This document shows, piece by piece, positions 25,086-33,129 of a stretch of 64,000 nucleotides of DNA. How positions within the stretch are numbered: position 1 is the first letter of the stretch; every line of letters begins with the position of its first letter. The notes beneath the pieces were generated by a model. It was not told where the DNA came from, did no database searches, and was given only the letters and a program-made list of their open reading frames with translations. The DNA is from Streptomyces sp. SKN60 (GTDB taxonomy: Bacteria > Actinomycetota > Actinomycetes > Streptomycetales > Streptomycetaceae), in NCBI RefSeq assembly GCF_026236535.1, contig NZ_JAHTMW010000003.1, forward strand, positions 310,001 through 374,000, written 5' to 3'. The position numbers were made by a program, and so were the translations under genes.

Positions 25086-26243
25086 ATGGAGGCCCACCGG
25101 CGTGATCGGCGGCTCCGCCTGTCCCGGCGGGGCGGGCGGTGGCTGCTCTGCGTGCCGTTCGGGCTGATCGCGGCGGTCACCGTCGTGGACGTGCTGGCGC
25201 CGCCCGAGGTGCATCTGGGGCCGTTCCTGGTGGCGGCGCCGGCGTTGGCGGCGTCGTTCGCGGGGCCGCGGATGACGGCGCTGGTGGGGGCGGTCGCGGT
25301 CCTCGCACAGTCGGTGGTGGGGGTGGCGCGGACGAGTCTCACGGACCTGAACCACACGTACCAGATCATCGCGCTGGTGCTGATCTCGGTGATCGTGACC
25401 TTCTTCGCGCATCTGCGGGAGCGGGACGAGGGCCGGGTGACCCGGCTGCGGGCGGTCGCGCACGCCGCGCAGAGCGTCGTCCTGCGCCCGCTGCCGCACC
25501 GGGCGGGGCCGCTGCACATCGCGTCGGTGTATCTGGCGGCCGAGGAGGAGGCGCAGATGGGCGGGGACCTGTACGCGGCGGCGCGTACGGGGCGGGGGAC
25601 GCGGCTGCTCATCGGGGACGCCCGGGGGAAGGGTCTCGACGCGATCAGCGAGGCCTCGCTGGTCCTGGGCGCGTTCCGGGTCACCGCGCGGCGCGAGCGG
25701 GAGCTGCCGGAGCTGATCGGGCAGCTGGAGGCGGGGATGGTGTCGGCGGACGACGACGACGGCGGCGGCGGCGCGGACCCGGAGGACGACGGCGCCGACG
25801 AGGCCTTCGTCACCGCGCTGGTCCTCGACATCCCCGACGCCGAACCGGTCGTACGGCTCGTCAACTGCGGGCATCCGCCGCCGCTGCTGCTGCGCGAGGG
25901 GCAGGTGATCCCCCTCGACGCCGCCGACGCCAGCCCGCCCCTCGGCCTGTCCGACGTCCTCTCCCCCGGCGCTCCCGGCGTCCCCGACGTCACGGTGGAG
26001 ACCTTCCCGTTCGACGTCGGCGACGTGTTGCTGCTCTACACGGACGGCGTCGTCGAGGCCCGCGACCACACCCGGGCCTTCTACCCGCTCGCCGAGCGCC
26101 TGCCGGCCTGGGCCGGGGACGACCCGCCCACCCTGCTCGCCCGGCTGCGGGCCGACCTCCAGGCGTACGCGGGCGGGCACCTCGGCGACGACGCGGCGCT
26201 GGTCGCGGTCGAGCGACTCGCCCCGGGAGAGCCGTCCCTCTAG
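25086..26243 (+). CDS. Membrane-anchored SpoIIE/RsbU-type PP2C serine phosphatase
   Basis: A 385-aa protein with three to four N-terminal membrane helices (19-115) and a cytoplasmic SpoIIE-type phosphatase domain (about 140-380). Metal-binding acidic residues are in MGGDLYAAA, IGDARGKGLDA, LLYTDGVVEA and LGDDAALVAV. Such phosphatases act on anti-anti-sigma factors in partner-switching pathways. An acidic loop (VSADDDDGGGGADPEDD) interrupts the domain near residue 220. No ribosome site precedes the ATG and a TATGCC box ends 6 nt upstream, so a leaderless transcript is likely. No STAS or RsbW gene is adjacent; the neighbouring GyrB-like protein shares the GHKL fold of RsbW. Confidence 0.9.
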   Translation: MEAHRRDRRLRLSRRGGRWLLCVPFGLIAAVTVVDVLAPPEVHLGPFLVAAPALAASFAGPRMTALVGAVAVLAQSVVGVARTSLTDLNHTYQIIALVLISVIVTFFAHLRERDEGRVTRLRAVAHAAQSVVLRPLPHRAGPLHIASVYLAAEEEAQMGGDLYAAARTGRGTRLLIGDARGKGLDAISEASLVLGAFRVTARRERELPELIGQLEAGMVSADDDDGGGGADPEDDGADEAFVTALVLDIPDAEPVVRLVNCGHPPPLLLREGQVIPLDAADASPPLGLSDVLSPGAPGVPDVTVETFPFDVGDVLLLYTDGVVEARDHTRAFYPLAERLPAWAGDDPPTLLARLRADLQAYAGGHLGDDAALVAVERLAPGEPSL

Positions 26244-26291
26244 CCTCGGAACTCTTTTACAAGGCTGGTGAGACAGCAATACTGTTGAACC

Positions 26292-27062
26292 ATGCAGCAG
26301 CAGGCGAGCGAGGAACGGGCCGACGAGCCCGGCTACACCGTCGACGAACTGGCCGCCCGGGCCGGCGTCACGGTGCGGACCGTGCGGTTCTACGGCACGC
26401 GCGGTCTGTTGCCGCCGCCCGTGATCGGGGCGCGGCGTGTCGGGCGGTACGGACCCGCGCACCTCTCCCGGCTCGCGCTGATCGAGGAGCTGCAGCGGCA
26501 GGGGATGACGCTCGCGGCGATCGAGCGGTATCTGGAGCAGCTGCCGCCGGATCTGAGCGCGCAGGATCTGGCGATCCACCGGGCGCTGGTGGCGTCCTGG
26601 GCGCCGGAGTCGGCCGAGGAGATCACCCGGCAGGAGCTGGAGCGGCGGGCCGGGCGGCCGCTCGCGGACCGGGACGTGGACCGGCTGGCCGCGATGGGCG
26701 TCCTTGACAAGGGCCCCGACCCGGACGTGTTCCGGCTGGACGGCGCGCTGCTGCGGCTCGGCGTGGAGCTGCTCGACGTGCCGATCGAGCACGAGACGAT
26801 CCTGGCTTCGCGCACGGTGCTCCTGGAGCACGCGCGGAGCGCCGCGCAGGAGCTGGCGCGCCTGTTCCAGGAGCAGGTGTGGAATCCGTACCGGGAGAGC
26901 GGCGCGGACCCGGACCACCTGACGGCGATGAAGTCGCTGTCGGCGCACATGCAGCCGATGGTGGTCCAGGCCCTCGTGACGGCCTTCCAGCGGTCGCTCA
27001 GCGAGGAGCTGAGGACCGCCTTCAGGACGACCGGCACTCCACGTACTACCGCGCGTCCGTGA
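26292..27062 (+). CDS. MerR-family transcriptional regulator
   Basis: A 256-aa MerR regulator. The winged helix-turn-helix (14-85) has YTVDELAARAGVTVRTVRFYGTRGLLPPP and RRVGRYGPAHLSRLALIEELQRQGMTLAAIERYL. The longer-than-usual C-terminal part (about 115-250) is helical, the ligand or effector domain. TTTACA and TACTGT, 18 bp apart, form a good promoter ending 6 nt before the ATG, so translation is probably leaderless. It converges with fadB and their 3' ends overlap by 17 bp. Neighbourhood suggests a role in lipid metabolism control, not proven. Confidence 0.88.
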   Translation: MQQQASEERADEPGYTVDELAARAGVTVRTVRFYGTRGLLPPPVIGARRVGRYGPAHLSRLALIEELQRQGMTLAAIERYLEQLPPDLSAQDLAIHRALVASWAPESAEEITRQELERRAGRPLADRDVDRLAAMGVLDKGPDPDVFRLDGALLRLGVELLDVPIEHETILASRTVLLEHARSAAQELARLFQEQVWNPYRESGADPDHLTAMKSLSAHMQPMVVQALVTAFQRSLSEELRTAFRTTGTPRTTARP

Positions 27063-29223
27063 AGACCTCGCCGCGCTCGGCCTTCTCCACGAGGAGCGCC
27101 GGCGGGGTGAAGCGCTCGCCGTACGTCGCCGCCAGCTCGCGCGCCCGCTCGACGAAGCCGGCGACGCCGCCCTCGTAACCGTTGATGTACTGGAGCACGC
27201 CACCGGTCCACGCCGGGAAGCCGATGCCCAGGATGGAGCCGATGTTGGCGTCGGCGACCGAGGTCAGCACGCCCTCCTCGATGAGGCGAACCGTGTCCAG
27301 GGCCTCGGAGAAGAGCATCCGCTCCTGCATGTCGCGGAACGGGATCTCGACCTCGGGCTTGGTGAAGTGCTCGCGCAGGCCCGGCCAGAGCTTGCCGCGC
27401 TTGCCGTCCTCCGCGTAGTCGTAGAAGCCGGCGCCGCCGCTGCGCCCGGGGCGGCCGAACTCGTCGACCATGCGGTCGATGACGAGCTCGCCGGGGTGGA
27501 AGACCCAGGTGCCGCCGGCCTCCTCGACCGCCTTGCGCGTCTCGTTGCGGATCTTGCGCGGGAGGGTGAGGGTCAGCTCGTCCATGAGGGAGAGGACCTT
27601 CGCCGGGTAGCCGGCCTGGGCGGCGGCCTGCTCGACGGAGGCGGGCTCGGCGCCCTCGCCGACCATGGCGACGCCCTCGTTGATGAAGTGGCCGATCACC
27701 CGGGAGGTGAAGAAGCCGCGGGAGTCGTTGACGACGATCGGCGTCTTGTTGATCTGGCGGACCAGGTCGAAGGCGCGGGCCAGCGCCTCGTCGCCGGTGT
27801 GCTCGCCCTTGATGATCTCGACCAGCGGCATCTTGTCGACGGGCGAGAAGAAGTGCAGGCCGATGAAGTCGGCCTGCCGCTCCACGCCTTCGGCCAGGAC
27901 GGTGATGGGGAGGGTGGAGGTGTTGGAGCAGAGCAGCGCGTCGGGCTCGACAACGTGCTGGATCTCCTGGAACACCTTGTGCTTGAGGGCGGTGTCCTCG
28001 AAGACCGCCTCGATGACCGCGTCACAGCCGGCCAGCGCCTGGGGATCGGCGGTGGGGGTGATGAGGGCGAGGAGGGCGTCCGCCTTGGCCTGGGTCGTAC
28101 GGCCCTTGGCGACGGCCTTCGCGCACAGCTTCTCGGAGTACGCCTTGCCCTTGGCGGCCGCCTCGTCGGTGACGTCCTTGAGGACGACCTCGATGCCGGC
28201 GCGGGCGCAGGAGTAGGCGATGCCCGCGCCCATCATCCCGGCGCCGAGCACCGCGACCTTGCGCACCTGGCGCTTCTCGACGCCCTTGGGGCGGCTGGCG
28301 CCGGAGTTGACGGCCTGGAGGTCGAAGAAGAAGGCCTGGATCATGTTCTTCGCGGTCTGGCCGGTGACCAGCTCGGTGAAGTAGCGGGACTCGATGGTCA
28401 GCGCGGTCTCGAAGTCGACCTGGGAGCCCTCGACGGCCGCGGCCATGATGTTGCGCGGGGCCGGGTAGGGGGCGCCGTTCAGCTGCTTGCGCAGGTTGGC
28501 GGGGAAGGCCGGCAGGTTGGCGGCGAACCGCGGGTTGGACGGGGTCCCGCCGGGGATCTTGTAGCCGGGGACGTCCCACGGCTGCCGCGACTCGGGGTGG
28601 GCGTCGATGAAGGCGCGGGCCTGGGCCAGCATCTCCTCCGGTGTGGCGGCCAGCTCGTGCACGAGCCCGTTGTCGAGGGCGCGCTTCGGGTTGTACTGGG
28701 TGCCCTGGAGGAGCACCTTGAGGAGCGCGTCGGTGATGCCCATGAGGCGTACGGTGCGGGCGACGCCGCCACCGCCGGGCAGCAGGCCGAGGGTGACCTC
28801 GGGCAGGCCGATCTTGGAGCCGGGCGCGTCGAGCGCGATCCGGTGGTGGGAGGCGAGCGCGATCTCGTAACCGCCGCCCAGCGCCGCGCCGTTGATCGCC
28901 GCGACCACCGGCTTGCCCAGGGTCTCGATGCGGCGCAGGGAGTCCTTGATCTCGATGGCGGTGTCGAAGATCGCCCGGGCGTCCTCGGGGCCGGCCTTGA
29001 TCATGTCCTTGAGGTCGCCGCCGGCGAAGAAGGTCTTCTTCGCGGAGGTGTAGATGATGCCGCGGATGGAGTCCTGCTCGGCCACCGCGCGGTCGGCGAT
29101 CGCCTTGATGGAGGCCCGGAAGGCCTGGTTCATCGTGTTCGCGGACTGGTCGGGGTCGTCGAGGACGAGGGTGACGACGCCGGTCTCGTCCTGCTCCCAG
29201 CGGATGGTGGTGCTCTCGCTCAT
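27046..29223 (-). CDS. fadB: Fatty acid oxidation complex alpha subunit (enoyl-CoA hydratase/3-hydroxyacyl-CoA dehydrogenase)
   Basis: A 725-aa bifunctional beta-oxidation enzyme: hydration of trans-2-enoyl-CoA and NAD-dependent oxidation of 3-hydroxyacyl-CoA. The N-terminal crotonase domain (1-190) has the oxyanion region INGAALGGGYEIALA and the LPEVTLGLLPGGGG block. The NAD-binding domain begins near 325 with VAVLGAGMMGAGIA, followed by CSNTSTLPI, FIGLHFFSPVDKMPLVEI (catalytic His) and NDSRGFFTSRVI. The C-terminal part contains RMLFSEALDTVRLIEEGV. Acts in the cytoplasm with the thiolase encoded 48 bp upstream. Its 3' end overlaps the convergent merR gene. Confidence 0.95.
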   Translation of the reverse strand: MSESTTIRWEQDETGVVTLVLDDPDQSANTMNQAFRASIKAIADRAVAEQDSIRGIIYTSAKKTFFAGGDLKDMIKAGPEDARAIFDTAIEIKDSLRRIETLGKPVVAAINGAALGGGYEIALASHHRIALDAPGSKIGLPEVTLGLLPGGGGVARTVRLMGITDALLKVLLQGTQYNPKRALDNGLVHELAATPEEMLAQARAFIDAHPESRQPWDVPGYKIPGGTPSNPRFAANLPAFPANLRKQLNGAPYPAPRNIMAAAVEGSQVDFETALTIESRYFTELVTGQTAKNMIQAFFFDLQAVNSGASRPKGVEKRQVRKVAVLGAGMMGAGIAYSCARAGIEVVLKDVTDEAAAKGKAYSEKLCAKAVAKGRTTQAKADALLALITPTADPQALAGCDAVIEAVFEDTALKHKVFQEIQHVVEPDALLCSNTSTLPITVLAEGVERQADFIGLHFFSPVDKMPLVEIIKGEHTGDEALARAFDLVRQINKTPIVVNDSRGFFTSRVIGHFINEGVAMVGEGAEPASVEQAAAQAGYPAKVLSLMDELTLTLPRKIRNETRKAVEEAGGTWVFHPGELVIDRMVDEFGRPGRSGGAGFYDYAEDGKRGKLWPGLREHFTKPEVEIPFRDMQERMLFSEALDTVRLIEEGVLTSVADANIGSILGIGFPAWTGGVLQYINGYEGGVAGFVERARELAATYGERFTPPALLVEKAERGEVFTDAR

Positions 29224-29271
29224 GACTGATGCTTCTCCGTTGGATCCGTAAGAGGGGTGCGGACCGGGTGG

Positions 29272-30486
29272 TCAGACGCGCTCGACGATGGTGGCGATGC
29301 CCATGCCGCCGCCGACGCACAGCGTGGCGAGGCCGTAGCGCTTGTCCTGGCGCTCCAGCTCGTCGACGAGGGTGCCGAGGATCATCGCGCCAGTGGCGCC
29401 GAGCGGGTGGCCGAGGGCGATGGCGCCGCCGTTGACGTTGATCTTGTCGAGGGAGACGCCCATGTCCTTGGCGAAGCGCAGGACGACGGCGGCGAAGGCC
29501 TCGTTGATCTCGATCAGGTCGATGTCGTCGATGGTGAGACCGGCCTTGGCCAGCGCCTTGCGGGTGGCCGGGGCGGGGCCGGTGAGCATGATGGTCGGCT
29601 CGGAGCCGGAGACGGCCGCCGCCACGATCCGGGCGCGCGGCGTCAGCCCGTACCGCTCGCCGACCTCCTTCGAGCCGATCGCGACGAGCGAGGCGCCGTC
29701 GACGATGCCGGAGGAGTTTCCGGCGTGGTGGACGTGGTCGATCTCCTCGATCCAGTGGTACTTCTGCAGCGCGACGGCGTCGAAGCCGCCGAGCTCGCCG
29801 ATGTCCGCGAAGGACGGCTTGAGGCGGGCGAGGGAGTCGGCGGTGGTGCCGGGGCGCAGGTGCTCGTCGTGGTCCAGGACGGTGAGCCCGGCCCGGTCCC
29901 TGACGGGGACGATCGAGCGGTCGAAGCGCCCGGCCTTGACTGCCGCGGCGGCCCGCTCCTGGGACAGCGCGGCGTACTCGTCGACGTCGCGGCGCGAGAA
30001 GCCCTCGATGGTGGCGATGAGGTCGGCGCCGATGCCCTGCGGGACGAAGTTGGTGGCGATGTTGGTCATCGGGTCGGCGAACCAGGCGCCGCCGTCCGAG
30101 GCCATCGGGACCCGGGACATCGACTCGACGCCGCCGGCCAGCACCAGGTCCTCCCAGCCGGAGCGGACCTTCATCGCGGCCAGGTTGACCGCTTCGAGGC
30201 CGGAGGCGCAGAAGCGGTTCTCCTGGACGCCGGCGACGGTGTCCGGCAGGCCCGCGGCGATGGCGGCGATCCGGGCGATGACGGAACCCTGGTCGCCGAC
30301 CGGGCCCACGACGCCCAGCACGATGTCGTCGATCGCCGCCGGGTCCAGGCCGGGCTGGCGGGCCTGGATCTCGTGGATGAGGCCGACGACGAGGTCGATC
30401 GGCTTGGTGCCGTGCAGGGCCCCGTTGGCCTTGCCGCGGCCGCGCGGGGTGCGGATCGCGTCGTAGACGTACGCTTCGGTGGTCAC
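29272..30486 (-). CDS. fadA: Acetyl-CoA C-acyltransferase (thiolase)
   Basis: A 404-aa thiolase that splits 3-ketoacyl-CoA with CoA, the last step of beta-oxidation. Features: nucleophilic Cys in [27 protein letters not shown], the [14 protein letters not shown]is-partner block (HEAF-type, here NEAF), [15 protein letters not shown] with catalytic His, and the final [10 protein letters not shown] with the second Cys. The start is GTG 30486, which gives the family N-terminus [16 protein letters not shown]; the frame opens 8 codons earlier. Co-oriented with fadB downstream and the acyl-CoA dehydrogenase upstream. Confidence 0.95.
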   Translation of the reverse strand: MTTEAYVYDAIRTPRGRGKANGALHGTKPIDLVVGLIHEIQARQPGLDPAAIDDIVLGVVGPVGDQGSVIARIAAIAAGLPDTVAGVQENRFCASGLEAVNLAAMKVRSGWEDLVLAGGVESMSRVPMASDGGAWFADPMTNIATNFVPQGIGADLIATIEGFSRRDVDEYAALSQERAAAAVKAGRFDRSIVPVRDRAGLTVLDHDEHLRPGTTADSLARLKPSFADIGELGGFDAVALQKYHWIEEIDHVHHAGNSSGIVDGASLVAIGSKEVGERYGLTPRARIVAAAVSGSEPTIMLTGPAPATRKALAKAGLTIDDIDLIEINEAFAAVVLRFAKDMGVSLDKINVNGGAIALGHPLGATGAMILGTLVDELERQDKRYGLATLCVGGGMGIATIVERV

Positions 30487-30524
30487 GGTGTTGCCTTTCG
30501 GGCGAGTCACAGAGGGGTTTCGGA

Positions 30525-30567
30525 GGGTCGGCGGGTTCGACGGGTCGGCGGGTCGGCGGGTCGGCGG
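30525..30567. repeat. GC-rich 8-bp tandem repeat gggtcggc
   Basis: Three exact units of gggtcggc at 30542-30565, preceded by a degenerate copy near 30526. It fills the 84-bp gap between the acyl-CoA dehydrogenase and fadA. Probably a slippage-prone microsatellite; copy number could vary between strains. Confidence 0.7.
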
Positions 30568-30570
30568 GGG

Positions 30571-31722
30571 TCAGGTGAGCAGGGAGCGGCCGATGATCTC
30601 CTTCATGATCTCGGTCGTCCCGCCGTAGATGGTCTGGATACGGCCGTCGGTGAACGCCCTGGCCACCGGGAATTCGCTCATGTAGCCGTATCCGCCGTGC
30701 AGTTGCAGGCACCGGTCGGCGACCCGCTTCTGCAGCTCGGTCGCCCACCACTTGGCCATCGAGGCGTTGACGGGGTCGAGCCCGAGGCCGGCCGGATCGG
30801 CGTGCTCGGCGATACAGCGGTCGACGAACGCGCGGGTGACGGCGCACTCGGTGGCCATCTCGGCGATCTCGAAGCGCACGTGCTGCAGCTTGGCCAGCGG
30901 CCGGCCGAACGCCTCGCGCTCCTTGACGTACGTCGTCGTCAGCTCAAGGAGGTGCTCGGCGCCGGCGATGCCGGCGACGGCGATGGCGAGCCGCTCCTGA
31001 GCCAGATTGGTCATGAGGTGGACGAAGGCGCCGTTGAGCTCGCCGAGCAGGTTCTCCTTGGGGACCCGGACGTCCTTGAAGAACAGCTCGGCGGTGTCCT
31101 GGGACTTCTGCCCGATCTTGTCGAGGTTCCGGCCGCGCTCGAAGCCCTCCATGCCGCGCTCGACGACGAGCAGCGACAGGCCGTGGGCGCCGCCCTCGGG
31201 GGTGGTCTTCGCGACGACCACGACGAGGTCGGCGAGGATGCCGTTGGAGATGAAGGTCTTGGAGCCGTTGAGGACCCAGTGGTCGCCGTGGTCCTCGGCG
31301 GTCGTCCGGATCCCCTGCAGGTCGGAGCCCGCGCCGGGCTCGGTCATCGCGATCGCGGTGACGAGCTCGCCGCTGCAGAAGCCGGGCAGCCAGCGCCGCT
31401 TCTGCTCGTCGGTGGCGAGCTTGGTGAGGTACGGGCCGATGATGTCGTTGTGCAGGCCGATCGCCAGACCGGGGGCGGCGGCCCTGGTGAACTCCTCGGC
31501 GAGAACGGCGGCGTACCGGAAGTCGGGGTTGCCGCCACCGCCGTACTCCTCCTCGACGGCGATGCCGAGGAGCCCCTGCCGGCCGGCGGCGCGCCACGCC
31601 TCGCGGGAGACGATGCCGTCCTTCTCCCACTGCGCGTAGTGCGGCAGCACCTCCTTCTCCAGGAAGGTCCGGACGACTCCCCGGAAGGCCTCGTGGTCGT
31701 CGGTGTAGAGCGTGCGCTTCAT
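30571..31722 (-). CDS. Acyl-CoA dehydrogenase
   Basis: A 383-aa FAD-dependent acyl-CoA dehydrogenase, catalysing the first oxidation of beta-oxidation with electron-transfer flavoprotein as acceptor. Family signatures: TAIAMTEPGAGSDLQGIRTTA (FAD/substrate loop), WVLNGSKTFISNG, QERLAIAVAGIAGAEHLL, and the C-terminal CLQLHGGYGYMSEFPVARAFTDGRI plus IYGGTTEIMKEIIGRSL. ATG 31722 overlaps the stop of the upstream racemase gene (ATGA), so the two are co-translated. The locus order suggests oxidation of branched fatty acids. Confidence 0.94.
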   Translation of the reverse strand: MKRTLYTDDHEAFRGVVRTFLEKEVLPHYAQWEKDGIVSREAWRAAGRQGLLGIAVEEEYGGGGNPDFRYAAVLAEEFTRAAAPGLAIGLHNDIIGPYLTKLATDEQKRRWLPGFCSGELVTAIAMTEPGAGSDLQGIRTTAEDHGDHWVLNGSKTFISNGILADLVVVVAKTTPEGGAHGLSLLVVERGMEGFERGRNLDKIGQKSQDTAELFFKDVRVPKENLLGELNGAFVHLMTNLAQERLAIAVAGIAGAEHLLELTTTYVKEREAFGRPLAKLQHVRFEIAEMATECAVTRAFVDRCIAEHADPAGLGLDPVNASMAKWWATELQKRVADRCLQLHGGYGYMSEFPVARAFTDGRIQTIYGGTTEIMKEIIGRSLLT

Positions 31723-32903
31723 GCGTTCTTCGGCTCCTGGGCGTCGGGGGCGGGCGGGGCGTCCGGGGTGTGCAGGGCGGGTACGGCCCAGTCGCGGGCG
31801 ACCTCGTCGGCGTCGGCGCCCGGCCGCGCGGGCCCGGTGCGCACCGCGCCGGGGGTGGCGGAGAAGCGGGGTGCGGGCGCGGGCTGGACGAGTCCGCCGT
31901 GCTCGACGAAGGTGCCGCGGGCGGCGAGGTGGGGGTGGGCGGGGGCCTCGCGCATCGAGAGGACGGGGGCCACGCAGGCGTCGGTGCCCTCGAAGACGCC
32001 CGTCCACTCCTCTCTCGTACGGGTGCGGAAGCGGGCGGCGACGGCCGCGCGCAGTTCGTCCCAGCGGGCGAGGTCGCGGCGCGCCGGGGCGGCCTCCTCG
32101 ATGCCGAGGAGGCGGACGAACTCGTCGTAGAACTGCTGCTCCAGGGCGCCGACGGCCATGAAGCCGCCGTCGGAGGTCTCGTACACGCCGTAGAAGGGGC
32201 AGCCGCCGTCGAGCAGGTTGACCCCGCGCCGGTCCTGCCAGCTGCCGGCCGCGAGCATGCCGTGGATCATGGTGGCGAGGTGCGCGGCGCCGTCGACGAT
32301 GGCGGCGTCGACGACCTGGCCCTCGCCGTGCGTCCGCGCGTGCTGGAGGGCGGCGAGGACGCCGATGACGAGGTAGAGGGAGCCGCCCGCGTAGTCGCCG
32401 ACGAGGTTGGCGGGCACGGTGGGCGGGCCGTCCGGGTCGGGGCCGATCATGCCGAGGGTGCCGGTGACGGCGAGGTACGCGATGTCGTGGCCGGCGGCCT
32501 TGGCCAGCGGGCCGTCCTGGCCCCAGCCGGTCATCCGGCCGTAGACGAGTCGCGGGTTGCGGGCGAGGCAGGCGTCGGGGCCGAGGCCGAGGCGTTCGGC
32601 GACGCCGGGCCGGTAGCCCTCGATGAGGATGTGGGCCCGGGCGACCAGGTCGAGCACGGTGCCGGTGCCGCCGTCGGTCTTGAGGTCGAGGACGACGGAG
32701 CGCTTGTTGCGGTTGGTGAGGTCGTGGGCGGGGTCGATGCCGAGGGCGGCGCCGCCGGGGCGGTCGACGCGGACGACGTCGGCGCCGAGGTCGGCGAGCA
32801 GCATGGCGGCGAAGGGGCCGGGGCCGATCCCGGCGAGTTCGACCACGCGGACGCCGGAGAGCGGGCCGGTCCGCTCGGTCTGCGTCGTGCTCCTCGTACC
32901 CAT
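31719..32903 (-). CDS. Alpha-methylacyl-CoA racemase (CoA-transferase family III)
   Basis: A 394-aa member of CoA-transferase family III, most like alpha-methylacyl-CoA racemase, which interconverts the 2R and 2S forms of 2-methyl-branched acyl-CoAs so they can enter beta-oxidation. The racemase catalytic residues are visible: His in AAGHDIAYLA, Asp in NLVGDYAGG, and Glu in VGALEQQFYDEF. N-terminal GVRVVELAGIGPGPFAAMLLADLGADVVRVDRP is the family start. First gene of the racemase/acyl-CoA dehydrogenase pair. ATG 32903 is chosen by homology; the frame continues far upstream. A generic CoA transferase is the alternative. Confidence 0.9.
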   Translation of the reverse strand: MGTRSTTQTERTGPLSGVRVVELAGIGPGPFAAMLLADLGADVVRVDRPGGAALGIDPAHDLTNRNKRSVVLDLKTDGGTGTVLDLVARAHILIEGYRPGVAERLGLGPDACLARNPRLVYGRMTGWGQDGPLAKAAGHDIAYLAVTGTLGMIGPDPDGPPTVPANLVGDYAGGSLYLVIGVLAALQHARTHGEGQVVDAAIVDGAAHLATMIHGMLAAGSWQDRRGVNLLDGGCPFYGVYETSDGGFMAVGALEQQFYDEFVRLLGIEEAAPARRDLARWDELRAAVAARFRTRTREEWTGVFEGTDACVAPVLSMREAPAHPHLAARGTFVEHGGLVQPAPAPRFSATPGAVRTGPARPGADADEVARDWAVPALHTPDAPPAPDAQEPKNA

Positions 32904-32952
32904 CGAGTCCCCAGACGTGTGTGACAGTGATGATGTAACACCGAAGATGCTA

Positions 32953-32964
32953 GGAACGTGTTCC
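32953..32964. promoter_or_regulatory. Palindrome ggaac-gt-gttcc upstream of the racemase operon
   Basis: Perfect 5-bp arms with a 2-bp spacer in the 226-bp divergent region, 50 bp before the racemase start. A likely regulator site for the beta-oxidation operon; the protein is unknown. Confidence 0.4.
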
Positions 32965-33011
32965 ACTCGGCACAAGCCCCCGAGCCGAGCAAGCGCTTGG
33001 AAATTGCCGAG

Positions 33012-33051
33012 GGGTACCGCCCGGTCCGCACGGCGGGTACCGCCCGGTCCG
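33012..33051. promoter_or_regulatory. Two 17-bp direct repeats, 23-bp period, at a promoter
   Basis: The 17-mer gggtaccgcccggtccg occurs at 33012-33028 and 33035-33051. The second copy reaches the expected -35 position of a TAGAGT -10 box at 33071-33076 that would serve the gene at 33130. The layout fits an activator or repressor binding side by side on one DNA face. Confidence 0.55.
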
Positions 33052-33129
33052 CCCACCGGACCGCGTCCGCTAGAGTCCGCCGACGACACGCGCGCCGGGT
33101 GCGGCGCGGGGGCGAAGGCGAGGGGCTGG

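Noticed and set aside
23916..27203. A 1095-codon open frame opposite the GyrB-like, phosphatase and MerR genes
   Set aside because: Low-complexity, Arg/Pro/Gly-rich translation with no motif, while the other strand encodes three recognisable proteins.
30525..30567. CRISPR array
   Set aside because: The repeat unit is 8 bp without spacers, a simple microsatellite, and no cas gene is present.
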